A stretch of DNA of 64,000 nt. It comes from Crocinitomicaceae bacterium (GTDB lineage: Bacteria > Bacteroidota > Bacteroidia > Flavobacteriales_D > Crocinitomicaceae). Made by a program: the position numbers and the translations under genes. Positions 56,004 to 64,000 of the stretch are shown one piece after another. The stretch lies in assembly GCA_002709305.1 (NCBI GenBank), contig PAQM01000028.1, forward strand, positions 124,001 through 188,000, given 5' to 3'. The notes below the pieces were generated by a model, which worked only from the letters and a program-made list of their open reading frames with translations, had not been told where the DNA came from and did no database searches. The first letter of the stretch is position 1. Each line of letters opens with the position of its first letter.

Positions 56004-56972
56004 ATGGCAAGAATATTAACAGGAATTCAGAGCACTGGGACACCTCACCTAGGTAATATTTTAGGTGCAATTTTACCTGCAATTAATATGGCTAATAAAC
56101 CAGAAAATGATTCTTTCCTTTTTATCGCTGACTTACACTCTTTAACCCAAATTAAAAATGGTGAGTTACTAAGTTCTAACACTCTCTCGACAGCAGCAAC
56201 TTGGCTAGCTTTTGGTATAGACCCCGAAAAAACAGTTTTTTATCGACAAAGTGATGTGTCTGAAGTGACTGAATTATCTTGGTATCTTTCCTGTTTCTTC
56301 CCATATTCTCGTCTTGGTCTAGCACATAGTTTCAAAGACAAATCAGATCGTTTAGAAGATATAAATTCAGGACTATTTACATACCCCATGTTGATGGCCG
56401 CAGATATTCTAATTTATGATGCAGAGATTGTTCCCGTTGGGAAGGATCAACTTCAGCATATAGAAATGACTAGAGATGTAGCTAATCGTTTTAATAATAA
56501 AATGGGGGAAACTTTTGTCATTCCAAAAGAAAACATACAAAAAGAAACAATGTTAATCCCAGGGACAGATGGTAATAAGATGAGTAAGTCTCGCGAAAAT
56601 TATATTAACATTTTTCTTCCCGAGAAAAGTCTTAGGAAACAAATAATGGGGATTCAGACTGACTCAAAAACATTAGAGGAGCCTAAGATCCCTGAAACAT
56701 GTAACTGTTTTAATTTATATCGACTTATTGCAAACAAAAATGAAATTAATGAAATGCGTAACCTTTATGTGAAAGGAGGTTTTGGTTATGGACATGCCAA
56801 ACAAGCATTGTATGAATTAATTGTGAGAAAATATAAAAAAGAACGAGAGAGGTATAACTACCTAATGAGTAACCCAGAAGAGATTGAAAAAACGCTTAAG
56901 ATGGGTGCTGAAAAAGCAAGAATAGTTGCAAAGAAAGTATTAAAAAGAGTGCGAGACAAGATTGGGTATTAA
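56004..56972 (+). CDS. trpS: Tryptophan--tRNA ligase
   Basis: TrpS charges tRNA-Trp with tryptophan. The 322-residue class I synthetase has the HIGH-type motif in GTPHLGNILGA, FIADLHSLT, YPMLMAADILIYDAEIVPVGKDQLQHIEM for substrate binding and the GNKMSKSREN loop. The length and motifs fit the bacterial form. A TTCGTTTG sequence near 55980 is one mismatch from the -7 consensus and may be its promoter. It is the first of two plus-strand genes, 54 bases before an oligopeptide-binding protein. Confidence 0.96.
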   Translation: MARILTGIQSTGTPHLGNILGAILPAINMANKPENDSFLFIADLHSLTQIKNGELLSSNTLSTAATWLAFGIDPEKTVFYRQSDVSEVTELSWYLSCFFPYSRLGLAHSFKDKSDRLEDINSGLFTYPMLMAADILIYDAEIVPVGKDQLQHIEMTRDVANRFNNKMGETFVIPKENIQKETMLIPGTDGNKMSKSRENYINIFLPEKSLRKQIMGIQTDSKTLEEPKIPETCNCFNLYRLIANKNEINEMRNLYVKGGFGYGHAKQALYELIVRKYKKERERYNYLMSNPEEIEKTLKMGAEKARIVAKKVLKRVRDKIGY

Positions 56973-57026
56973 ATTCTCTTATATAAGCTAAGCTTCTTTA
57001 TTTTTACTAAATTTAATCTTGTGTGT

Positions 57027-58745
57027 ATGAAAAACTCCTTCCTTATTTTAATGCTTTCCTTTCTTATCTACACTCCTTCATGTAAAGAGGAAGGAAAAGA
57101 TATTATTAACTTAAATGGATTAGGAGGCAAAAAATATGGTGGCACATTAACATTTATGGCCCAAAAAAAAATAACTTCTTTAACGCCAATAGAATCTACT
57201 AATAACTCCGAACATCGAATTATATCTCAAATTTTTGAAACATTATTTATAATAGACTCTGAAGAGTCAACTGTCGTACCTAGATTAGCAGAAAGTTTTT
57301 CTGTTAGTGATGATGCTATGTCTTACACTATTAAAATCCGTAAAGGTGTTTTTTTTCATAAAGACAAATGTTTTAAAAATCAAACACACGAGTTAAAGGC
57401 ACAAGATGTTAAATTCACATTAGATTTAGCATGCTCTGGTTTAAGAATAAATAATATTAGTCACCTGCTAATCGGATACATTAAAGGCGCGAAAAAATTT
57501 AACACAAAAACTGAGCAGAGTTTTATCTCAAAAGGTGTAGATGGGATTCGTATTATTGATGACTATACATTAAAAATTGAACTCTGTCAACCTTTCTCTA
57601 ATTTTGAGAAAATTCTTACTGCCCAAAGCCTAGGAATCATAACAAAAGAAGCATATAAAAAATATGGAGATGATTTAAATAAACACCCTATAGGTACGGG
57701 GCCTTTTCAGTTAAGTAATATTGATGAAAAGAATATTGTATTAAAACGTAATAACGAATATTGGAGAAAGGATAACTTTGGAAATCAACTCCCTTTTATC
57801 TCTAAAGTAAATATAAAATATACTAAAAATAAGCGCTCTGAATTACTTGCATTTACAAATGCTTTAATTGATTTAGTTCTTGATATTCCGGCTCAAGAAA
57901 TTGAGCATATTCTAGGGTCACTTTCAGATGCTCAAAAAGGAAAAAACGTAATACATAAAGTACAATCAAAAAAATCTTTAAATATCGCTTATATTGAATT
58001 CAATTGTAATAGTAAAGAGTTTGATGATTTAAATGTTAGAAAAGCAATTAATTTAGCAATAAACAGAGATGAGCTTATTAACACTAAACTCGAGGGTGAA
58101 GGATGGGTTTTAAAAAATGGATTTGTCCCGTCAATTCAAAACTATCCAAACGAAAAAATTAATGGTCATCAATTTGATATAACACAAGCAAAAAATTTAA
58201 TGAAAAAAGAAGGTTATTCTAATGGTGATAAATTCCCAGATTTAGATTTATATGTAAATACAAATAAAGGAAGCCTTTCTTACAAAATATGTCGCGCTAT
58301 TTCTAATCAAATTAAAAAAAATCTAGGTATTAATCTAATTGTTAAACCTTGCGGGGAAGAGGAATTTAATGATGCTGTCAAAACTGGAAAAGCTAAAATT
58401 TGGAAAGCTAAATATACTGGAGATTATCCTGCACCAGAAAACTTCTTACGCTTATTTTACAAAAACAAAGTAGACACTTTAATTAGCAATAACGGATTGT
58501 TTAATGCCTTTAAAAGTAATGAATATGACTCTTTGTTTATGTCCGCTATCTGTGAACAAGATGAAGAAAAAAGAAATAGCTTGTTACTTAAATGTGATCA
58601 GATGATTGTCGATGAGGCGATTTTAATACCTATTCTTAATGAAGATCATACCGTAATGATAAATAGACGTTTGAGAGACTTCAAGTCTAACTCAATGGGC
58701 GACATAGATCTTTCTGAAGTATATATTAAAGAATATAGAAGGTAA
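57027..58745 (+). CDS. Oligopeptide/nickel-type ABC substrate-binding lipoprotein
   Basis: This 572-residue SBP_bac_5 family protein binds peptides or other solutes for an ABC importer. Residues 1-18 form a lipoprotein leader ending YTPSC. The domain shows GGTLTFMAQKK, IISQIFETLFIID, LAESFSVSDDAMSYTIKIRKGVFFH, IGTGPFQLSNID and FNCNSKEFDDLNVRKAINLAINRDELI, all typical of DppA/OppA. I take the ATG at 57027; the GTG at 57021 adds only two codons. No permease or ATPase genes are adjacent, so the rest of the importer must be elsewhere. Specificity is unknown. Confidence 0.88.
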   Translation: MKNSFLILMLSFLIYTPSCKEEGKDIINLNGLGGKKYGGTLTFMAQKKITSLTPIESTNNSEHRIISQIFETLFIIDSEESTVVPRLAESFSVSDDAMSYTIKIRKGVFFHKDKCFKNQTHELKAQDVKFTLDLACSGLRINNISHLLIGYIKGAKKFNTKTEQSFISKGVDGIRIIDDYTLKIELCQPFSNFEKILTAQSLGIITKEAYKKYGDDLNKHPIGTGPFQLSNIDEKNIVLKRNNEYWRKDNFGNQLPFISKVNIKYTKNKRSELLAFTNALIDLVLDIPAQEIEHILGSLSDAQKGKNVIHKVQSKKSLNIAYIEFNCNSKEFDDLNVRKAINLAINRDELINTKLEGEGWVLKNGFVPSIQNYPNEKINGHQFDITQAKNLMKKEGYSNGDKFPDLDLYVNTNKGSLSYKICRAISNQIKKNLGINLIVKPCGEEEFNDAVKTGKAKIWKAKYTGDYPAPENFLRLFYKNKVDTLISNNGLFNAFKSNEYDSLFMSAICEQDEEKRNSLLLKCDQMIVDEAILIPILNEDHTVMINRRLRDFKSNSMGDIDLSEVYIKEYRR

Positions 58746-58752
58746 TTTAATT

Positions 58753-59445
58753 TTACTCATATAATACTTGCCTTATAATATCATGCGATTCAAGCTCTTT
58801 AAATTTTGATATATGAATCATAAAATATTCTAACATAATATCTAAAGCATCATCTCTAGACTCTTTGGAGAAATCTATAGGAGATTGTTCGTTTAATAGG
58901 CAGAGAATAAGTTGAACCCCTAGGCCTTTTTTAACTCTATCCATTTTATTAATTGATGATTGAAATATTCCCGAATCAAGGTTAAAGAATACGACATCTT
59001 TTTCTTGTATTAATGGTTTAAAACCTAAGACATCACTAAAACCTATCAAAAAAGAAATTGGAAACAATTTTAAATCATCGGTAGAATCTAATTCTTTCAC
59101 ATAACTCAAAATAAAATCAAAAATTTTTTCATCAACATCACCTTCATAAACAGACTTCTGTATTGCCTCCGCCATAAAAAAAGCTATTGCAGATTTTATC
59201 GGATTAAACTGAAACGAAAGAGAAGAAAAACTGTCAACCTGTGTTAATTTTTTTAACCCCGAATCTGTTCTACCATAAAAAGATAGCTCTGAAATAGACA
59301 TCGGAAACATGTTGTGTGACTTTTTTTTACCTCCACGAAAAAAAAAATTTTGAAGGCCACTTTTTTTGGTATAAAACGTGGTTATTAAACTCGTCTCTGA
59401 ATATGATTTTCTATTCAAAAAAATACCATGATCAATAGACTTCAT
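58753..59445 (-). CDS. recO: DNA repair protein RecO
   Basis: RecO helps load RecA on SSB-coated DNA in gap repair. The 230-residue protein begins with the OB-fold domain (HGIFLNRKSYSETSLITTFYTKKSGLQNFFFRGGKKK) and continues into the helical domain with YGRTDSGLKKLTQVD and FMAEAIQKSVYEGD. The zinc-binding Cys cluster of many RecO proteins is absent, which is common in Bacteroidetes. It follows porZ by six bases, a linkage widely conserved in this phylum. Confidence 0.92.
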   Translation of the reverse strand: MKSIDHGIFLNRKSYSETSLITTFYTKKSGLQNFFFRGGKKKSHNMFPMSISELSFYGRTDSGLKKLTQVDSFSSLSFQFNPIKSAIAFFMAEAIQKSVYEGDVDEKIFDFILSYVKELDSTDDLKLFPISFLIGFSDVLGFKPLIQEKDVVFFNLDSGIFQSSINKMDRVKKGLGVQLILCLLNEQSPIDFSKESRDDALDIMLEYFMIHISKFKELESHDIIRQVLYE

Positions 59446-59451
59446 ACATAT

Positions 59452-61782
59452 TTAATTTACCACTAATACTTTCCCAACTTTTCTTCCTTTACCTTGATTT
59501 GCAGCAGTCCAAATTAGATACACCCCTGTGGAAACAGGTTCCCCATTCAAAGTTTTTCCATCCCAAATAGCTGTACCTCCATTTGAGGTTGTTTTGTATA
59601 CTAAATTCCCCGAAATGTCTGTTATCTTAACATCTGAATCATACCTAATTCCTTGAATTGTTATAGGACCAGAAAACTCAGGACGCACTGGGTTTGGAAA
59701 AATAGTAACATCATTGTAATCTGGGTCTTCATAGGTGGCATCTGTTCTATAGGAAACCATACCTAAGTCAGTAATTATATACATTTCCCCTGTATTATGA
59801 TCAATCTCTAAATCCAAAATATTATCAGATATCAAAGGGGAATTGTCTTTTGTATATTGTTCTATTATCTCTAAACCATCAGCTGACAATAATACTATTC
59901 CACTATTGGATGTCGCGAACCACTTTCGATTACCACCATCAACAACAATATCCGTAATGTCAGTATCTCCCAAGACATACTCAACATTTCCTTCATATTC
60001 TAATTTTATCCTTTGCGCATTATACTCACCAAAGCCAGCATCAAAAGATTCTTGAGAATTATACAAAACAGCAAAACCATTATCTGTACCAATCCAAATC
60101 TCATTGTCAAAATCAACAGCAATAGCATTAACTTGATTCGAAGGTAAGGATCCTGTATTCTCTCCTGTATTTAATAAGACTATCTTATCATCACTAGGAT
60201 TAGAAATAGTCCCATTATCATTATATCCAAATAATCCCACACCCCTTATAGAGAGCCATTTATTACCATTATAATCAACCTCAATGTTATCTGAAAACTT
60301 TGATTTTGCAGTGGCGCCTAGATCAAACTCATACCATAAACCATCATTCGTGAGAACTTTTAAAGGTGCGTTAGCATACCCATTAAGTATCCAAAGATTA
60401 CCTGTTTGATCATATATAATATCGGAAAGTAATGTCATTCCATTACCCAAGCTTGTTTCTTCTAATAACGAATTTGATGAAGTATAAGTGTTTGATATTT
60501 GACCATCTATGCTTCCAACGGATAAAGGAGTGTATGAATATGTCCCAACAGCAAACTCATTTGAATTAATTGGATTAATTGATGACGTTATAAAGTCCCA
60601 AATATCGCCATTACTCCATTGCGACATATTATTTTGATCCTTCAATATCCATCTCTCATCCTCAAAAATATAAACTCCAGCACGATTAGTTGTCGAGCTT
60701 AATGAAGATAATGAGCCTCCATTTACAAGTAATTTCCCGTCTTCCCAATCCATGCTGTAAAAGTCACTTTTAGGAGGCCCGAATAATTCGATCTTAGAAC
60801 TTCCTCCTGTTGATTCAAACTTTACCAAGCCATGTTCATTATCAGCAATCCAATAATGAGAATCCCCATAAGAAATAGCATTCGCGTTGACAGATGAACC
60901 AAAAGAATATGGGCCAAAATAAGCTTCCGACAAGAAACTATTATTATAAATGAATGATCCACCATAATAATTTACTAGTAAATTATTTTGAATTTGAGAG
61001 ATACTATTTATCTCAGGGCTGAATGATTCTCCAATTTGATGGAGTAATGTTGATGATGTAAGTGTAAATACGGTGTCATCTCCAAAACCACTACCCTTAG
61101 CTAAAATGAAAATTCGATTATCAACCTCTTCAATCTCAGCATAAGAATCATCCACCGAAAGAAAAGGAACCCTAGAATCAATAGACCACTGCGAAGGGTC
61201 TGCCAATGCAATATTGTTTATTAATCCTGTATATAATTTATCCTCTGTTAAAGCAAAAATAGTATCGTTTCTAAAAGCAACATCTAGGATTGACAGGTTA
61301 CCATTAGTTGGGTAATATGTGTCTCTTACTTCATTTTTTATTGGATCAATCTTAACAATACTGAAACCTGTCGCAACATAAACATAACTATCATGCTCTA
61401 CTATTTTATTGATTCTCTTTGAACCCTGAACTTGAGCTAATTTAATTGCTGGAATATTAGTGACAGCATTATTCTTAATCTTATCTAAATTACCATTTTC
61501 ATAACCAACAAATAGAGCATCATTAGATGTACTATTCCCAAGACAAGTTACTGTAATGTCAGACAAACCACTTACAGCATTCCAAGCACTTAGCTCATTA
61601 GAAGAATAACCATATTCTGTTATTCCATTTTGGTATGCTGTAAAAACACGGTCAGATTTTGCAACAACATCAATTGCTTTAGTCGCAGACATATGAAGAC
61701 GCCATTGCCCTGTACCTATTTGGGCCGCGACATTAGTAGCGCAAAAAAAGATAAATATTAATATTCGCATTCTATTATTCAT
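59452..61782 (-). CDS. porZ: Type IX secretion system surface protein PorZ
   Basis: PorZ belongs to the outer-membrane attachment complex that cleaves T9SS cargo and joins it to lipopolysaccharide. The 776-residue protein has a signal peptide ending near NVAAQ (residue 20), and its mature part begins with WRLHMSATKAIDV. Two beta-propeller domains (about 25-650) contain repeated two-component-regulator-type blades such as KWLSIRGVGLFGYND and IWIGTDNGFAVLYN. The last 85 residues are a sorting-type domain (FPNPVRPEF, DISGNLVYK, STGVYLIWTA) with a FlgD-like DGKTLNGEPV pattern. Length and neighbouring recO both fit known PorZ loci. Confidence 0.9.
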   Translation of the reverse strand: MNNRMRILIFIFFCATNVAAQIGTGQWRLHMSATKAIDVVAKSDRVFTAYQNGITEYGYSSNELSAWNAVSGLSDITVTCLGNSTSNDALFVGYENGNLDKIKNNAVTNIPAIKLAQVQGSKRINKIVEHDSYVYVATGFSIVKIDPIKNEVRDTYYPTNGNLSILDVAFRNDTIFALTEDKLYTGLINNIALADPSQWSIDSRVPFLSVDDSYAEIEEVDNRIFILAKGSGFGDDTVFTLTSSTLLHQIGESFSPEINSISQIQNNLLVNYYGGSFIYNNSFLSEAYFGPYSFGSSVNANAISYGDSHYWIADNEHGLVKFESTGGSSKIELFGPPKSDFYSMDWEDGKLLVNGGSLSSLSSTTNRAGVYIFEDERWILKDQNNMSQWSNGDIWDFITSSINPINSNEFAVGTYSYTPLSVGSIDGQISNTYTSSNSLLEETSLGNGMTLLSDIIYDQTGNLWILNGYANAPLKVLTNDGLWYEFDLGATAKSKFSDNIEVDYNGNKWLSIRGVGLFGYNDNGTISNPSDDKIVLLNTGENTGSLPSNQVNAIAVDFDNEIWIGTDNGFAVLYNSQESFDAGFGEYNAQRIKLEYEGNVEYVLGDTDITDIVVDGGNRKWFATSNSGIVLLSADGLEIIEQYTKDNSPLISDNILDLEIDHNTGEMYIITDLGMVSYRTDATYEDPDYNDVTIFPNPVRPEFSGPITIQGIRYDSDVKITDISGNLVYKTTSNGGTAIWDGKTLNGEPVSTGVYLIWTAANQGKGRKVGKVLVVN

Positions 61783-61826
61783 AAACGAACAAAGGTGTAT
61801 ATTATTTTCAATTCAAATTGATAAAA

Positions 61827-61834
61827 CAAATGTA
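61827..61834 (-). promoter_or_regulatory. Bacteroidetes -7 promoter box of porZ-recO
   Basis: The minus strand reads TACATTTG, an exact TAnnTTTG match 44 bases before the porZ ATG. It sits beside the -33 element of the divergent tRNA-Arg promoter. No clear -33 TTG accompanies it. Confidence 0.4.
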
Positions 61835-61842
61835 ATATATCC

Positions 61843-61872
61843 TTGTCGATTGAAAAAACGATATTAATTTTG
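61843..61872 (+). promoter_or_regulatory. tRNA-Arg promoter
   Basis: TTG at 61843-61845, a 19-base spacer and TAATTTTG at 61865-61872 match the Bacteroidetes promoter consensus in both boxes. The predicted start leaves a short precursor leader before the tRNA at 61902. Confidence 0.7.
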
Positions 61873-61901
61873 AAATAATTTTTATACTAAAAAGATAAAA
61901 A

Positions 61902-61975
61902 GGCCCCGTGGCGCAACTGAATAGCGCATCAGATTTCGGCTCTGAGGGTTACAGGTTTGAATCCTGTCGGGGTCA
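61902..61975 (+). tRNA. tRNA-Arg (anticodon UCG)
   Basis: The cloverleaf is complete. The acceptor stem pairs GGCCCCG with CGGGGTC (one G-U pair), with discriminator A at 61975. The D-arm is GCGCAACTGAATAGCGC. The anticodon stem TCAGA/TCTGA encloses the loop TTTCGGC with anticodon TCG at 61936-61938. The T-arm is ACAGG-TTTGAAT-CCTGT. No CCA is encoded. A strong hairpin terminator follows within five bases. Confidence 0.95.
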
Positions 61976-61979
61976 CTCT

Positions 61980-62026
61980 AGCGGAGAATTGGTTAAAATT
62001 AACTGGTTCTCCGCTTTTTATTTTTT
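61980..62026 (+). terminator. Intrinsic terminator after tRNA-Arg
   Basis: AGCGGAGAA (61980-61988) pairs perfectly with TTCTCCGCT (62007-62015). The inner bases TTGGTTAA and TTAACTGG extend the stem with some G-U pairs, and a T-rich tail follows. This should end the tRNA transcript before the clpB region. Confidence 0.88.
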
Positions 62027-62253
62027 CCAAATCCACTTATAATAGTTGAGATTAAGCAAAATAATGATTGGCGATTTCAAGGAGATGGGGATGTAAATAA
62101 ATCGCACTTATTCAGTTTCATTATTCAGGCCTTAAGGTTGAGCAAAACTGCTTGCACGGCGTCAAAATGGCATTTAAAACCCACCAAACATGTCAAAATG
62201 TCTGTTTGTGTTCAGGTTTTATATGATGGTTTAAGTTTTGTAGTGTCAAAGGT
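62027..62253 (+). other. Non-coding stretch upstream of clpB
   Basis: No open frame of useful length is present. It contains GTCAAAATG twice (62161-62169 and 62192-62200, 31 bases apart) and the arms CAAACA and TGTTTG flanking the second copy (62185-62208). Near its right end TAAGTTTTG (62232-62240) is a -7-like box with one extra base, close before the clpB ATG. It probably holds the clpB promoter and control sites. I see no attachment-site repeat of the tRNA-Arg 3' end here. Confidence 0.4.
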
Positions 62254-64000
62254 ATGAACGAAAAACGATTTACACACAACGCGTTGACCACAATTCAGTT
62301 CGCACATGAATTGTGTTTGATGAAGAACCATGCTGAATTAAAAACACTGCATTTACTCGCAGCAATGTGCGAAAAAAATGCATCCGAAATTACATTCCTA
62401 AGCAAACCTTTCATTGATAACACTGATATTTTGAAGGATAAGGTGACCGTTGCATTAACGGGTTTGAAGTCATCAACTGGTGAATTGCCGTCTTCATCCT
62501 CTATGATGAATGAATACTTTCAAAGAACTTTAATGAGTTTGAGTGAATTTGGAGATACGCACATTACAATTGAAACTTTATTTTACAACTTACTTGTTAT
62601 GTCTAGCGAGGCTCAAAGCATTCTAAAATCTTTTGGATTAACTGCTAGTCAGGTAAAAAATCAAATCAAGAAACTTAGGTCTAATGAAAAAATGGAAAGT
62701 ACCAGTTTAGTAAAAACGAATACAGCACTGAATAATTATGCAAAAAACTTAAACGAGCTTGTAGAACAAGGGAAGGTCGATCCTATCATCGGAAGAGAAG
62801 ATGAGATAAGACGAGTATTGAGAATATTGAGCCGTAGAACAAAAAATAATCCCATACTAATTGGTGAGCCAGGTGTGGGTAAAACTGCTATAGCCGAGGG
62901 CATAGCTCAGCGAATTGTGAAAGGCGACGTTCCTGAAAATCTCCAATCAAAAAAGGTTTTTTCACTCGATATGGGTTCACTTGTTGCAGGAGCCAAGTTT
63001 AAAGGGGAATTTGAGGAGAGGCTTAAAAGCGTGATTAATGAGGTAATTAAGTCTGATGGTGAAGTAATTTTATTTATCGACGAAATTCATACATTGGTTG
63101 GGGCCGGTAGCGGTGATGGTGCAATGGATGCTGCAAATATTCTCAAACCAGCACTGGCAAGAGGAGAGTTAAGAGCTGTTGGTGCAACAACGCTCTCGGA
63201 GTACCAAAAATATTTTGAAAAAGACCGTGCCTTGGTAAGACGATTTCAAACTGTTTCAGTTGATGAGCCTACTGAGGAGGATGCAATATCGATACTAAGG
63301 GGAATAAAAGAGAAATATGAGGGGCACCATAAAGTACTCATAAAAGACGCAGCCATTGTGGGCGCAGTTCAATTGTCACAACGCTACATTTCTGAACGGT
63401 TTCTTCCTGATAAAGCCATTGACCTCATTGATGAAGCTGCAGCAAGTCTCAAAATGGAAATCAACAGTAAACCTGAAGATTTGGATGAAGTCGAACGGAA
63501 AATTATGCAACTCCAAATTGAGAAAGAAGCACTTAAAAAAGAAAATTCAAAGGAAAAGCTAAAGAAAATAGAGGAAGAATTAAATGCCTGTTCAGCCATT
63601 CAAAGTGAATTAAATTCAAGGTGGAGTTTAGAAAAAAATCTTATTGATGAAGTTCAAGATATAAAAGATGAGATGGAGCACTTGAGAGTCGAGTCAGATC
63701 AATTGGAGAGGAATGGAGCTTATGAGCAAGTTGCTGAGATTCGATACTCCAAATTAGTCAATCTAGAAAACGAGCTAGATAAAGTAAAAAAGGAACTCCT
63801 AAAAGTTCAATCGGATGCTAAAATGATTAAAGAAGAAGTTGATTACCATGAAATCGCTCAGGTCGTTTCGAAATGGACAGGTATTCCTGTAACTAAAATG
63901 TTGGCATCTGAATCAGATAAACTCTTAAAATTAGAGGAGGCTCTCTCAGAAAAAATTATTGGACAGGAAGATGCGGTCGTTGCATTGTCTGACGCTATCC
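62254..64000 (+). CDS. clpB: ClpB-type AAA+ disaggregase (3' end outside window)
   Basis: ClpB is a hexameric ATPase that works with DnaK to pull apart protein aggregates. The first 582 codons are here. They encode a divergent N-terminal domain (about 1-145), the first AAA+ domain with Walker A GEPGVGKT at about 204-211, Walker B FIDEIHT at about 275-281 and the pore loop [12 protein letters not shown]. The coiled-coil middle domain that defines ClpB follows (about 400-520), then [12 protein letters not shown] and the start of the second AAA+ domain (IIGQEDAV). The N-domain is unlike the usual ClpB start. The gene appears richer in G+C than the rest of the window and lies just after a tRNA, so it may be acquired or a second copy. 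Confidence 0.93.
   Translation, partial: MNEKRFTHNALTTIQFAHELCLMKNHAELKTLHLLAAMCEKNASEITFLSKPFIDNTDILKDKVTVALTGLKSSTGELPSSSSMMNEYFQRTLMSLSEFGDTHITIETLFYNLLVMSSEAQSILKSFGLTASQVKNQIKKLRSNEKMESTSLVKTNTALNNYAKNLNELVEQGKVDPIIGREDEIRRVLRILSRRTKNNPILIGEPGVGKTAIAEGIAQRIVKGDVPENLQSKKVFSLDMGSLVAGAKFKGEFEERLKSVINEVIKSDGEVILFIDEIHTLVGAGSGDGAMDAANILKPALARGELRAVGATTLSEYQKYFEKDRALVRRFQTVSVDEPTEEDAISILRGIKEKYEGHHKVLIKDAAIVGAVQLSQRYISERFLPDKAIDLIDEAAASLKMEINSKPEDLDEVERKIMQLQIEKEALKKENSKEKLKKIEEELNACSAIQSELNSRWSLEKNLIDEVQDIKDEMEHLRVESDQLERNGAYEQVAEIRYSKLVNLENELDKVKKELLKVQSDAKMIKEEVDYHEIAQVVSKWTGIPVTKMLASESDKLLKLEEALSEKIIGQEDAVVALSDAI

Noticed and set aside
63384-63599. Open frame of 71 codons on the minus strand, and another at 63356-63562 on the plus strand
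   Set aside because: Both lie inside the clpB coding frame, which carries all family motifs; they are shadows.
1-64000. CRISPR arrays, insertion sequences, rRNA genes, riboswitches, prophage genes
   Set aside because: Looked for regular repeats, transposase or integrase motifs and known structured RNAs in the gaps; none were seen.

Overview
The window looks like chromosomal DNA of a member of the Bacteroidota, most likely a marine or aquatic Flavobacteriales-type bacterium. The evidence is a strongly A+T-rich sequence, several secreted proteins ending in type IX secretion (T9SS) C-terminal sorting domains, a PorZ homologue next to recO, YwqK/MORN-type repeats, Bacteroidetes-type promoters (TTG, about 19 bases, TAnnTTTG) and few Shine-Dalgarno sequences. 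Genes are packed tightly and convergent pairs often end within a few bases of each other. Every gap is under 300 bases; the longest is about 240-280 bases, before clpB. I see no CRISPR array, insertion sequence, rRNA or prophage.

Layout. 1-4434: acpP (cut by the left edge) diverging from purN-marC, then a secreted MORN-repeat protein, a LysE exporter and a small conserved protein. 4466-8532: hutI and an AddB-like nuclease. 8669-10367: tRNA-Leu(CAA) followed 12 bases later by a sugar MFS transporter. 10570-14412: a four-gene metal ABC transporter whose first permease carries a DtxR-like winged-helix domain, in the same order as chlamydial ytgA-B-CR-D. 14494-21119 (minus): udk, a 1211-residue NtrY-like histidine kinase, gpsA and aspartate kinase. 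21262-23722: a secreted trypsin-like protease and a small T9SS cargo protein, closed by a perfect terminator. 23776-28783: hemW-vanZ-aldehyde dehydrogenase, a coiled-coil protein and an ALDH7-type dehydrogenase. 28868-29928: arsC and a NIP-like aquaporin. 30056-33067: a cation/proton antiporter, a quinone-oxidoreductase-like enzyme and rsmI. 33279-36095: hemA-hemC-hemD. 36101-39732: a secreted M43 metalloprotease, an SDR and a KtrA/TrkA-type protein. 39920-44946: a large SF1 helicase and two lipoproteins (DUF2891, DUF6438). 44943-55913 (minus): polA, cysS, aspS, acyl-CoA carboxylase beta, a methyltransferase, pgk, gatC and plsC. 56004-58745: trpS and an oligopeptide-binding lipoprotein. 58753-61782: recO and porZ. 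61902-64000: tRNA-Arg(UCG), a terminator and a ClpB-type disaggregase that runs off the right edge in DNA that looks richer in G+C.

How the genes fit together. Most of the window is housekeeping: purine, haem, lipid and aspartate-family synthesis, glycolysis, replication and repair, and translation. Around this sit an extracellular protein-degradation programme (two T9SS-exported proteases, PorZ, an oligopeptide-binding protein, LysE) and small stress or transport modules (arsenic, metal uptake, K+/H+ homeostasis, ClpB). The most interesting items are the YtgCR-like permease-regulator fusion, the arsC-aquaporin pair, the helicase that appears to stop where relatives carry a nuclease, and promoters placed so close to start codons that leaderless mRNAs are suggested.
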